Shown here piece by piece: positions 40,706 through 48,153 of a DNA stretch of 64,000 bases. The first letter of the stretch is position 1, and each line of letters begins with the position of its first letter. This stretch comes from Myxococcaceae bacterium JPH2 (GTDB lineage Bacteria; Myxococcota; Myxococcia; Myxococcales; Myxococcaceae): assembly GCA_016458225.1 (NCBI GenBank), contig JAEMGR010000001.1:620001-684000 (forward strand), in the 5' to 3' direction. Below the pieces are notes generated by a model. That model made no database searches and was not told the origin of the DNA. It saw only the letters and a program-made list of their open reading frames with translations. The translations under genes and the position numbers were made by a program.

Positions 40706-41316
40706 GCGCGTTGGGCTGGCTGCTCGTCGCCGCGCTCGCGGCCTCTCCCCGGACTCCGAAGCGCACTCCCGAGGAGAGCGCGTCCAGCTTCGCCTTCCTC
40801 GCGCCCAAGGTGGGCCTCTTCAAGTCCACCACGCGGCTGTCGGGCGATCTCTTCATGGGCCTGGAAGTCGGCTACCTCCTGCCCGTGCTCCAGCGCCGGC
40901 TCGCCCTGGTGGCGGAGGTCAACTACCACCGGCCCGAGCACACCGGCACGCTGGACGATCCACGCCTCTCCGCTTCGAGCGACCACCGCTACACGCTGGC
41001 CGAGCGCGAGGTGGGGCTCCTCGTGTCCGCCGTCTTCCGCTTCGATGAAGCGTGGGGTCCCATCACGCCCTACGTGGGCGCGGGCCCGGGGCTGTACCTG
41101 CACCGCGCCACGGTGGAGGTCCTCGGAGAGACGGCCTCGGAGAGTGGCGGACGCTGGGGCCTGCAGTTGCTCGGTGGCGCGGAGGTGACGGTGGGCCCCG
41201 GTGGCCTCTTCGTGGAGACTCAGTACCACCTCGCCCCGCTGCACTTCCTCACCACCGGCGATGTGAACGTCGGTGGATTCCTCGCGGCCAGCCTGGGCTA
41301 CCGCATTCGTCTGTGA
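40702..41316 (+). CDS. Outer-membrane beta-barrel protein (OmpA/OprF-barrel-like)
   Basis: 204 residues with a short signal peptide (MSALGWLLVAALAASP). The mature chain is made of amphipathic strands: FAFLAPKVGLFKSTT, LFMGLEVGYLLP, LALVAEVNYHRPEH, VGLLVSAVFRF, ITPYVGAGPGLYLHRA, GLQLLGGAEVTVG, LFVETQYHLAPL, and the last strand FLAASLGYRIRL. PYVGAGPGL is the motif of small 8-10 strand barrels of the OmpW/OMP_b-brl type. ATGA coupled with the upstream lipoprotein gene. Function unknown. Confidence 0.82.
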   Translation: MSALGWLLVAALAASPRTPKRTPEESASSFAFLAPKVGLFKSTTRLSGDLFMGLEVGYLLPVLQRRLALVAEVNYHRPEHTGTLDDPRLSASSDHRYTLAEREVGLLVSAVFRFDEAWGPITPYVGAGPGLYLHRATVEVLGETASESGGRWGLQLLGGAEVTVGPGGLFVETQYHLAPLHFLTTGDVNVGGFLAASLGYRIRL

Positions 41317-41322
41317 AGGCGC

Positions 41323-41727
41323 TCAGGCCTTCCCCACGGGCGGCTTCAGCGCACCGAGGAGCGCCTGCGCGCAGACGTCGCTGACCGCGCGCTTGAGGGA
41401 AACGAGCATCAGGTGCAAAGCCTCGGCGGAGTCGCCGGGTGCGTCGATGACTCGCTCCTCACGGCCGTCGAAGACGCGCAGGCGCCCGGGGATCAGCGCG
41501 ATGACAGGCAACGTCGGGTGTCGCTTGCGCAGCAGTCCGAGGAACAGCGCGGGGTCCTCATCCGGCCGACGCACGTCCACCACGACGAGCGCGGGGCGCT
41601 GCGCCGAGATGGCCGTGAGGGCGTCATCCACGTCGCCCGTCGCACGGACGGTCAGGTGGGTGTCCGCGAGGATGCGGCTCAACAACTCGCGCGAGGCCGT
41701 GTGGCCGCTGACGATGAGCAGGTTCAC
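41323..41727 (-). CDS. Receiver-like protein with lost acidic pair and Lys (pseudo-receiver)
   Basis: 134 residues, GTG start. The fold is a single receiver domain, but at LLIVSGHTASREL the acidic Asp-Asp pair has become Ser-Gly. The phospho-acceptor position is kept (VVVDVRRPD), while the Thr and Lys positions read ALIPGR and VIDAPGD without Lys. Mg2+ binding and phosphorylation are therefore doubtful; phosphorylation-independent regulation is more likely. It follows the DMT transporter gene with its GTG start only 1 base past that stop, so the two are co-expressed. No kinase or output domain. Confidence 0.8.
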   Translation of the reverse strand: MNLLIVSGHTASRELLSRILADTHLTVRATGDVDDALTAISAQRPALVVVDVRRPDEDPALFLGLLRKRHPTLPVIALIPGRLRVFDGREERVIDAPGDSAEALHLMLVSLKRAVSDVCAQALLGALKPPVGKA

Positions 41728-41728
41728 G

Positions 41729-42178
41729 TCAGCCCTTCCAGACCGCGATGGCGGCCCCCACGAAAGCCACCACCGAGCCGACGATGCGCGCGGCGGTAGC
41801 GGGACGGTTCTCCACGAGCGCGTCCCAGCAGAGCCCGGCGACGAGCTGCGCGGCGATGAGCAGCAGCACGGACTGCACCGCGCCCAGGCGGCTGATGGCC
41901 AGCGGCATGCCCGCGACGATGACGACGCCGCACAGCCCCGGCAACACGTGCCACGGGGTGAGGCTCCCGAAGCGCGTGAGCACCGAGCCGCCCCCCGGCA
42001 ACACGCCCGGGGCCCAACGCAGCACCGCGTACACCGAGAACGTGGCCACGAGCGCGACCGTCATGTTGAGCAGGGCCGCGCTCCACAGGCCCCACTGGCC
42101 CGCGAACCGACGATTGAGACCGCCCTGCGTCACCACGGCGAGGCCGCAGAGCAGGGGGACAAGCGGTATCCAACGCAT
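41729..42178 (-). CDS. DMT-superfamily transporter of the YdcZ (DUF606) type
   Basis: 149 residues with five transmembrane helices, half the length of ordinary DMT exporters, as in the YdcZ/DUF606 family, which works as dimers or pairs. Family signature at the N-terminus: GLAVVTQGGLNRRFAGQWG, with LPGLCGVVIVAGMPLAISRLGAVQSVLLLIAAQL in the middle. Substrate unknown. First gene of a two-gene leftward unit with the pseudo-receiver. Divergent from the XPB-like helicase gene (about 100 bases). Confidence 0.88.
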   Translation of the reverse strand: MRWIPLVPLLCGLAVVTQGGLNRRFAGQWGLWSAALLNMTVALVATFSVYAVLRWAPGVLPGGGSVLTRFGSLTPWHVLPGLCGVVIVAGMPLAISRLGAVQSVLLLIAAQLVAGLCWDALVENRPATAARIVGSVVAFVGAAIAVWKG

Positions 42179-42279
42179 GCCCGGCTGCTATCGCGAACGG
42201 CCCCGCCGCCGCAAGACGGCCCGCGTCCCGGGGAACGGTGGCGGCCCGGAAGACAACCAGATACTTCCCCCCTGTCCCC

Positions 42280-43683
42280 ATGACTCCCGCCTCCGCCGGG
42301 CCCCCGCCCACCGAACTCCACTTCGACTGTGGCACCCTGGTGGCTCCGACGCTGCCGGAGGACTCGCGCCTGCGCGCCCTCTTCCAGAGCGACCCGCGCA
42401 CGGGCGTCCACCGCGCCCCCGCCTGGCACTACCGCGAGGTGGTGCTGCGCCTGCGCGAGCGAGGCCTCCCCTACGAAGACAAGGCGCGGCGCTTCGAGCC
42501 GCTCGACCTGGCCCTGACCACGCCGATTACCCCCTTCCCCCACCAGCGCGCGGCCCTCGAGGCCTGGACGAAGGCGGGCGGCCGAGGCCTGGTGGAGCTG
42601 CCCACGGGCGCGGGCAAGACACTGCTCGCGGTGCTGGCCATCGCCTGGGCGAAGCGGCCTACCCTGGTGGTCGTGCCCACCCTGGACCTGATGGCGCAAT
42701 GGCAGGGTGTGCTGGCGCGGCACTTCGCGGTGCCGGTGGGCATGGTGGGAGGCGGCGTCACGGACCGGCAGCCGTTGACCGTCACGACGTACGACTCGGC
42801 GGCGCTCCAGATGGAGTTCACCGGCAACCGCTACGGCCTGCTCGTCTGCGACGAGTGCCATCACCTGCCCGCGCCTCGCTACCGCTTCATCGCCGAGGGC
42901 GCGCTGGCGCCGTTCCGCTTGGGCCTCACCGCCACGCTGGCCCGAGCCGACGGCGGCGAGCGCGTCTGCGAGGAGCTGCTCGGGCCCCTCGTGCACCACA
43001 CCGGCATCCAAGAGCTGCAGGGCCAGTACCTGGCGCCCTACGAGGTGCGACGCATCGAGGTGGAGCTGACGCCGGAGGAGAAGACGCGCCACGACGAGGC
43101 CCGCGCGCGCTACCTGGCGTTCGTGCGGAAGCTGAGCGTGCCCTTGGCCTCACCGGATGGCTGGGCCCGCTTCCTCGCGCAGAGCCAGCGCAGCGACGAA
43201 GGCCGCGCGGCCTACCAGGGCTACCGCGAGCAGCGCCGCATCGCGCTCACCTCCAGCGGCAAGCTGCACGCGCTGTGGCGCATCCTGGTGGAGCACCGCG
43301 AGGACCGCGTGCTCGTCTTCACCGACGACAACGAGACCGTCTACACGCTCGCGCACCGACTGCTGCTGCCCGCGCTCACGCACCAGACGCCCATCCCCGA
43401 GCGCAAGGCGCTCCTGGCCGCCTTCGCCAAGGGCGAGCTGCCCGTGCTGCTCACCTCGCGCGTGCTCAACGAGGGCGTGGACGTGCCCGAGGCGCGCGTG
43501 GGCGTGGTGCTCAGCGGCAGCGGCAGCGTGCGCGAGCACGTGCAGCGCCTGGGGCGCATCCTGCGCAAGCAGCCCGGGAAGCGCGCCCTCTTGTACGAGG
43601 TGTGCACCGCGCAGACCGCGGAGAGCGGCATCAGCGAGCGGCGGCGCCAGCACAGCGCCTACCAGGAGGGTGGCGAGTGCTGA
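42280..43683 (+). CDS. XPB/RAD25-like superfamily 2 DNA helicase
   Basis: About 467 residues. SF2 motifs: Walker A LPTGAGKT (107-114), DECHH (191-195), GLTATLARADGG after it, VLVFTDDNETV (motif IV), SRVLNEGVDVPEA (motif V), and HVQRLGRILRKQPGKRAL (motif VI). The N-terminal 90 residues look like the damage-recognition-like domain of XPB. The XPB-type RED motif position reads Arg-Ala-Asp. Start ATG 42280 is chosen on family grounds; GTG 42238 with GGGGAACG upstream would add 14 residues. It is translationally coupled to the Bax1-like nuclease gene, the usual archaeal partner, which supports a DNA repair or bubble-incision role. Confidence 0.9.
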   Translation: MTPASAGPPPTELHFDCGTLVAPTLPEDSRLRALFQSDPRTGVHRAPAWHYREVVLRLRERGLPYEDKARRFEPLDLALTTPITPFPHQRAALEAWTKAGGRGLVELPTGAGKTLLAVLAIAWAKRPTLVVVPTLDLMAQWQGVLARHFAVPVGMVGGGVTDRQPLTVTTYDSAALQMEFTGNRYGLLVCDECHHLPAPRYRFIAEGALAPFRLGLTATLARADGGERVCEELLGPLVHHTGIQELQGQYLAPYEVRRIEVELTPEEKTRHDEARARYLAFVRKLSVPLASPDGWARFLAQSQRSDEGRAAYQGYREQRRIALTSSGKLHALWRILVEHREDRVLVFTDDNETVYTLAHRLLLPALTHQTPIPERKALLAAFAKGELPVLLTSRVLNEGVDVPEARVGVVLSGSGSVREHVQRLGRILRKQPGKRALLYEVCTAQTAESGISERRRQHSAYQEGGEC

Positions 43684-44888
43684 CGCGCGAACTCCTGAAC
43701 TTCCGCACGAAAGAGGGCGTGCTGCGCCCCACGTTCGTGAAGCGCGACGACGCGGCGCTGCTCGCCTTGGCCGCGGAGCTGCTCGCGGACCTCGAGGCCG
43801 CGAAGGGCCACCCTCGCGACGAGGTCGAGGAGGCCCTGGCGCTGAAGGCCGGCGCCTTCTCGCGCCCCAAGGTGGCGCGGGGCCTGGTGAAGCTGCTGCT
43901 CGACCGCGTCCTCTTCGATGAAGCCGAAGCCGGCGTGGCCGAGACGCGCTGGAGCCACCTGCACACCGCCGTGCAGGTGCTGCGCGCGCTGCCGCCCGAC
44001 GCGACGCTGGAGACGTATGACGCCCGGCTGGAGTCCGCGCTGGGCACGCCGCTCGGCGCCGTGCGCGAGACGCTCTACGTGGACCTCCCTGGCAGCCGCG
44101 CGCTCCTGGGCTGGGACGGCGAGCGCCTGTCCGCGCAGGAGCTGGTGGACCGCTACAACCTCGCGCTCGCACAGGGCCCGCTGATGGGCGCGCGCCGCCT
44201 CACCTTGCGCGCGTTCGCTCCGGAGCTGCTGCGGGTGCGCAAGCTGCTGCGCTGGCTGAAGTTCTGCCGGCTGGTGGCGGAGGTGCGGCGCGTGGGCGAC
44301 GACTGGACCCTGGAGGTCGAAGGCCCGGGCGCCATGCTCGCGCTCCAGAAGAAGTACGGCCTGCAGCTCGCGAGCTTCCTGTCCGTGGTGCCCGTGCTGG
44401 CGCACTGGGAGCTGACCGCCGTGGTGGACGACGCACGTCGGCGCGCCACGCTCGCGCTGAGCGACAAGGATCCGCTGCACTCGCCCCTGCCCGCCGCGCT
44501 GGGCCACGTGCCGCCCGAGGTGGCCTCGCTGGCCTCGGCCTTCGAGGACGCGGACTGGGAGCTGGACCTCACGCCGCTGCCGCGCCACATGGGCGCCGCG
44601 GGCTTGTGCGTGCCGGACCTCACGCTCCGACACCGCACGAGCGGACGCGAGGTGGCGCTGGAGCTGTTCCATGCGTGGCACGCGGCGCCGCTCGACCGAC
44701 GGCTGGAGGAGCTGCGCTCGCGTCCGGACGCGGGGCTCCTGCTCGGCGTGGATCGCGCGTTGGCGCGCGACGAGGGGCGGAAGGAGACGCTCGAGGCCCA
44801 CCCTCAAGTGCTGCTCTTCAACGGCTTCCCCTCGGCGAGGAAGCTGCGCGAGCGGCTCGCCCTGCTGGAGCCGGCTCGCGGGAAGTGA
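43677..44888 (+). CDS. Bax1-like (DUF790) nuclease, partner of XPB helicase
   Basis: 403 residues. GTG start with AGGAGG 7 bases upstream, inside the end of the helicase gene (7-base overlap). The N-terminus LTRELLNFRTKEGVLRPTFV is the typical opening of DUF790/Bax1 proteins. The C-terminal PD-(D/E)xK-like nuclease core is PDLTLRH (Asp314) followed 15 residues later by Glu329 in VALELFHAWHAAPLDRRLEEL, as in archaeal Bax1. Known archaeal Bax1 binds XPB and incises DNA bubbles near the junction, as XPG does. Function here is inferred from the family and the overlap with the helicase. Confidence 0.9.
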   Translation: MLTRELLNFRTKEGVLRPTFVKRDDAALLALAAELLADLEAAKGHPRDEVEEALALKAGAFSRPKVARGLVKLLLDRVLFDEAEAGVAETRWSHLHTAVQVLRALPPDATLETYDARLESALGTPLGAVRETLYVDLPGSRALLGWDGERLSAQELVDRYNLALAQGPLMGARRLTLRAFAPELLRVRKLLRWLKFCRLVAEVRRVGDDWTLEVEGPGAMLALQKKYGLQLASFLSVVPVLAHWELTAVVDDARRRATLALSDKDPLHSPLPAALGHVPPEVASLASAFEDADWELDLTPLPRHMGAAGLCVPDLTLRHRTSGREVALELFHAWHAAPLDRRLEELRSRPDAGLLLGVDRALARDEGRKETLEAHPQVLLFNGFPSARKLRERLALLEPARGK

Positions 44889-44897
44889 CGGGCGCGC

Positions 44898-45263
44898 TCA
44901 GCCCTTCGGTTTGAACTGCGAGGCAAGCACGCTGAGGATGCGGATGGAGCCGCGGTCCAGCTGCTTCGCGCGGCGCAGCAGGCGGCGCAGCTCGGCGGAC
45001 TCCCCGATGTCGGACGGAGGCTCGGCGGCCCACTTCACGTCCTGCGACGGCTTGAGGCCCAGCGCCTCGTCGGCGGAGATGGACAGCACCACGCACAGCC
45101 GGCGGAAGGTCTGGATGCTCGGGAGCATGTGGCCACGCTCCAGTCGCCCGTAGACTTCACTCGCGATTCCGATGCGCTCCGCGACATCCGCCTGGGTCAG
45201 GTTCAGGCGGCTCCGAGCGCTACGCGCTGCTCCTCCAAGTCGGGTTGCGAGGGTCTTTTCCAT
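44898..45263 (-). CDS. XRE-family helix-turn-helix regulator
   Basis: 121 residues from ATG 45263 (AGG site upstream). The first ~65 residues are an HTH_XRE domain: ARSRLNLTQADVAERIGIASEVYGRLERGHMLPSIQTFRRLCVVLSIS. The C-terminal ~50 residues are basic (RRLLRRAKQLDRGSIRILSVLASQF) with no ligand-binding fold visible. Probably a DNA-binding repressor. Likely autoregulates in the 124-base region it shares with the divergent receiver-like gene. Convergent with the Bax1-like gene (9-base gap). Confidence 0.88.
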   Translation of the reverse strand: MEKTLATRLGGAARSARSRLNLTQADVAERIGIASEVYGRLERGHMLPSIQTFRRLCVVLSISADEALGLKPSQDVKWAAEPPSDIGESAELRRLLRRAKQLDRGSIRILSVLASQFKPKG

Positions 45264-45387
45264 GGTCGTTAACCTACCGGGTTCGCCCATGTCGATATGA
45301 CTTGAGAGGTTGGCATCCAAGAACTTCCGGGGTAGTCTTGAAGCGGTCCAACCCCTTGCGTTACGCCGTCCGAACCCACCCTCGCGC

Positions 45388-45774
45388 ATGGCCTCGCACG
45401 ACCTCAATCGCCCTCGGTTTCTCTTCGTCGAAGCGGATCCACGCGCGCTCGCGGCGCTGCGCCGACTGGTGCGCGAGCTTCCCGGACCCCAGCTCTTCGC
45501 GGACTGCGCGCGGCAGGCGTGCGCCCTCGTGAAGGAGCGGGCGCCTCGGGTGGTGGTGAGCGGCTACGGCCTGCCGGATGGTGACGGGCTGGCGCTGCTG
45601 GAGTGCGTGCGCGCGAGGGACCCACGCACCGCCTGCGCGCTGCACACCGCGCAGCCGCCCGCGCGCCTGCGGGAGTCGCGGGGCATCGCCTGGATGGATC
45701 GCGCCGCCCCGCCCCGGCAGGTGCTCGCGCTGCTGGATGCCCTGGCCGCCGATGGGCCGAGCGGCTCGACGTGA
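45388..45774 (+). CDS. Receiver-like protein with Asp-to-Gly change at the phospho-site
   Basis: About 128 residues from ATG 45388 (ATG 45310 would add 26 Arg-rich residues). The domain follows the receiver pattern (FLFVEADPRALAALRRLV, then RVVVSGYGLPDGDGLALLE), but the phospho-acceptor position in the usual SDYGLPDGDG motif is Gly here. The acidic pair reads Glu-Ala-Asp, and the Thr/Lys region is ALHTAQPP and WMDRAAPP without Lys. It should not be phosphorylated and probably acts as a protein-protein module. Divergent from the XRE regulator; no output domain. Confidence 0.78.
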   Translation: MASHDLNRPRFLFVEADPRALAALRRLVRELPGPQLFADCARQACALVKERAPRVVVSGYGLPDGDGLALLECVRARDPRTACALHTAQPPARLRESRGIAWMDRAAPPRQVLALLDALAADGPSGST

Positions 45775-45861
45775 CACGTCATCCCTGACCCAGGGACGCG
45801 ACAGGTGCGCCACAGCGCCATGCCGGTGAGCGAGGCCCGCGTTAAGGTGCGTGCTTGCGCC

Positions 45862-46695
45862 ATGAAGCTCTACGCCATCAGCGACCTGCACTTGCGTCAC
45901 GCCGACAACCGCGCGGCCCTGGAAGCGCTGTCCCCGCACCCGGAGGATTGGCTCATCGTCGCGGGTGACGTGGGCGAGACGCTCGCGGACATGGACTACA
46001 TGCTGCGCACCCTCACCCCGCGCTTCGCGCGACTCGTGTGGGTGCCCGGCAACCATGAGCTGTGGAGCATGCCCACGGAGAAGCCCGCGCTGCGCGGCGA
46101 GGCGCGCTACCTCCGGCTGGTGGACCTGTGCCACCAGCACGGCGCGCTCACCCCGGAAGACCCCTACCCGCGCTGGCCCGGTGAGGGGACCCACCGCGTC
46201 CTCGTCCCCATGTTCCTGGGCTACGACTACACGTTCCGCCCCGAGCACGTCGCCGCGGACAAGGCGCTCGAGTGGGCCTGGGAGGAGGACCTGATGTGCA
46301 CCGATGAGGTGCTCTTGCATCCGGACCCCTACCCCAGTCGGCAGGCCTGGTGCGCGGCGCGCGTGGAGCAGACGCGCGCCCGGCTGGAGCAGCTGCCTGC
46401 GGACGCCACCACCATCCTCATCAACCACTACCCGCTGCGCTACGAGCACGTGCGGCTGCCTCGCATCCCCCGCTTCTCCATCTGGTGCGGCACCCGCCTC
46501 ACCGAGGACTGGCACACCCGCTACCGCGCCGAGGCCGTCGTCAGCGGGCACCTGCACATGCCCGCGACCTTGTGGCGCGACGGCGTGCGCTTCGAGGAGG
46601 TGTCACTCGGCTACCCGATGCAGTGGCGCCACCGAGGCCAGGTGGACCGGTGTCTGCGCGAGGTCCTCCCCGGCCCCGCATCCCCCGCCCGGTAG
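45862..46695 (+). CDS. Calcineurin-like metallophosphoesterase
   Basis: 277 residues. All metal-binding blocks are present in order: DLHLRH at residues 8-13, AGDVGET, GNHELW, NHYPLR and GHLHMP. It hydrolyses phosphate mono- or diesters with two bridging metals; the substrate (nucleotide, protein or phospholipid) cannot be told. ATG 45862 begins MKLYAISDLHL, the classical family start; upstream GTG starts would add residues with no support. Followed by the DUF418 gene on the same strand after 48 bases. Confidence 0.93.
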   Translation: MKLYAISDLHLRHADNRAALEALSPHPEDWLIVAGDVGETLADMDYMLRTLTPRFARLVWVPGNHELWSMPTEKPALRGEARYLRLVDLCHQHGALTPEDPYPRWPGEGTHRVLVPMFLGYDYTFRPEHVAADKALEWAWEEDLMCTDEVLLHPDPYPSRQAWCAARVEQTRARLEQLPADATTILINHYPLRYEHVRLPRIPRFSIWCGTRLTEDWHTRYRAEAVVSGHLHMPATLWRDGVRFEEVSLGYPMQWRHRGQVDRCLREVLPGPASPAR

Positions 46696-46743
46696 TGGAC
46701 CCGGGAGGTTGACGACCGACATGGGTGGGCATCTTCTGCCCCC

Positions 46744-48066
46744 ATGCCCGATTCCCCTTCTCTCCCCGCTGACCCACCTCGCGCGAAAACCGAGGCCGGC
46801 CCAGTAGACACATCCGAGCGGCTCACGCTGCTGGACGCCCTGCGCGGCTTCGCGTTGTGCGGCGTCTTCGTCTCCAACTGCTTCGGCTGGTTCAGCGGCC
46901 GCGCGCTCCTGTCCCGCGAGCAGGCGCTGGCGCTGTCGGCGCCGCTCGGGGAGACCGTGGTGGCCTCGCTCTACCAGTTCTTCGTGAACCAGAAGTTCGT
47001 CACGATTTTCTCCTTCCTCTTCGGGCTCGGGTTCTCCATCCAGCTCGCCCGGGCCGAGGCGCGCGGCGCCTCGCTGGTGCCGCTCTACGCGCGGCGGCTG
47101 ACGGTGCTCCTCGCCATGGGGCTGGTGCACCTGTTCGGCCTGTGGATGGGCGACGTGCTCTCCACCTACGCGGTGGTGGGCTTCGCGCTGCTGCTGTTCC
47201 GCAGGCGCTCGAACAAGACGGTGCTCACCTGGGCCCTGGTGTTGATGGTGCTGATGACGCTGGTGGTGCCGCTCGCGCAGCGCTTCATCCCCATCCTGTC
47301 CGTGGGCGCCCAGGCGGCGCTGGAGGCGTCTCGGGCCGCGCAGGCGAAGGACCTCGCGCATCGCGCGGGCTTCCTGGCGGAGCTGGCCAGCGACTCCTTC
47401 CGAGCCACGCAGGCCGCGAACGCGCGCTTCGCGGCGAGCAACTTCCTGGGCCCGGTGCGGCTCGTGTGGATGGGCGTGGTGCTGGCGAACTTCCTGTTCG
47501 GCCTCCTGGCGGGGCGCCTGCGGGTGATGCAGGACGTGGCGGCGCACCGCGGCCTGCACCTGCGGCTCTTGCGCTGGGGATTGGGGGTGGGCGTGGTGTG
47601 CAACGGCGCCAGCGTGGTGATGATGCGCCTGCGCTCGCTGGGCATCATCGACCCGGACGTGGCGCACTGGACGGCCCTGGTCCCCTTCCTGATGGAGCTG
47701 GGCTTCCTGGGGCTCGCGTCGGCCTACGTGGCCAGCTTCGCGTTGCTGTTCCAGCGCGAGACCTGGCGCAAGGTGCTCGGGGTGCTGGCGCCCGTGGGCC
47801 GCATGGCGCTCACCAACTACCTGCTCCAGACGGTGATGGGGCTCGCCATCTATGACGGCTGGGGCCTGGGGCTCGTCGGGAAGACGCCGCCATCCTTGTG
47901 CGTGGCGCTCGCGCTGGGCGGCTTCGCGCTCCAGGTGCCCTTCAGCCACGCGTGGCTCCAGCGCTTCCGCTTTGGCCCGGCCGAGTGGCTGTGGCGCTCG
48001 CTCACGTATGGCCGCCCGCAGCCCATGCGCGTGACGGCGCCCCCCGAAGTGAGCGTGGCGACCTGA
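46744..48066 (+). CDS. DUF418 multi-pass membrane protein
   Basis: 440 residues, about ten membrane segments. Typical DUF418 opening: RLTLLDALRGFALCGVFVSN, then FVNQKFVTIFSFLFGLGFSIQL, RRLTVLLAMGLVHLFGLWMGD and the C-terminal signature MALTNYLLQTVMG. Members such as YeiB are uncharacterised integral membrane proteins, possibly transporters or acyltransferase-related. No charged catalytic motif recognisable. Ended by two hairpins between it and the convergent protease. Confidence 0.92.
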   Translation: MPDSPSLPADPPRAKTEAGPVDTSERLTLLDALRGFALCGVFVSNCFGWFSGRALLSREQALALSAPLGETVVASLYQFFVNQKFVTIFSFLFGLGFSIQLARAEARGASLVPLYARRLTVLLAMGLVHLFGLWMGDVLSTYAVVGFALLLFRRRSNKTVLTWALVLMVLMTLVVPLAQRFIPILSVGAQAALEASRAAQAKDLAHRAGFLAELASDSFRATQAANARFAASNFLGPVRLVWMGVVLANFLFGLLAGRLRVMQDVAAHRGLHLRLLRWGLGVGVVCNGASVVMMRLRSLGIIDPDVAHWTALVPFLMELGFLGLASAYVASFALLFQRETWRKVLGVLAPVGRMALTNYLLQTVMGLAIYDGWGLGLVGKTPPSLCVALALGGFALQVPFSHAWLQRFRFGPAEWLWRSLTYGRPQPMRVTAPPEVSVAT

Positions 48067-48081
48067 ACCCCGGACGTACGA

Positions 48082-48118
48082 AGCCCCGGGCGCCGCGAGG
48101 AAGCGGACACCCGGGGCT
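48082..48118. terminator. First hairpin between DUF418 and M4 protease genes
   Basis: AGCCCCGGG (48082-48090) pairs perfectly with CCCGGGGCT (48110-48118) across a 19-base loop, 15 bases after the DUF418 stop. Confidence 0.6.
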
Positions 48119-48121
48119 CCT

Positions 48122-48143
48122 CGGCGCGGCTCACGCCGCGCCG
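48122..48143. terminator. Second hairpin between DUF418 and M4 protease genes
   Basis: Perfect 9-base-pair stem CGGCGCGGC / GCCGCGCCG with the 4-base loop TCAC, 11 bases from the protease stop. Compact and very stable; the likely terminator of the leftward protease transcript and probably of the rightward one too. Confidence 0.75.
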
Positions 48144-48153
48144 GTCCAGCGGA

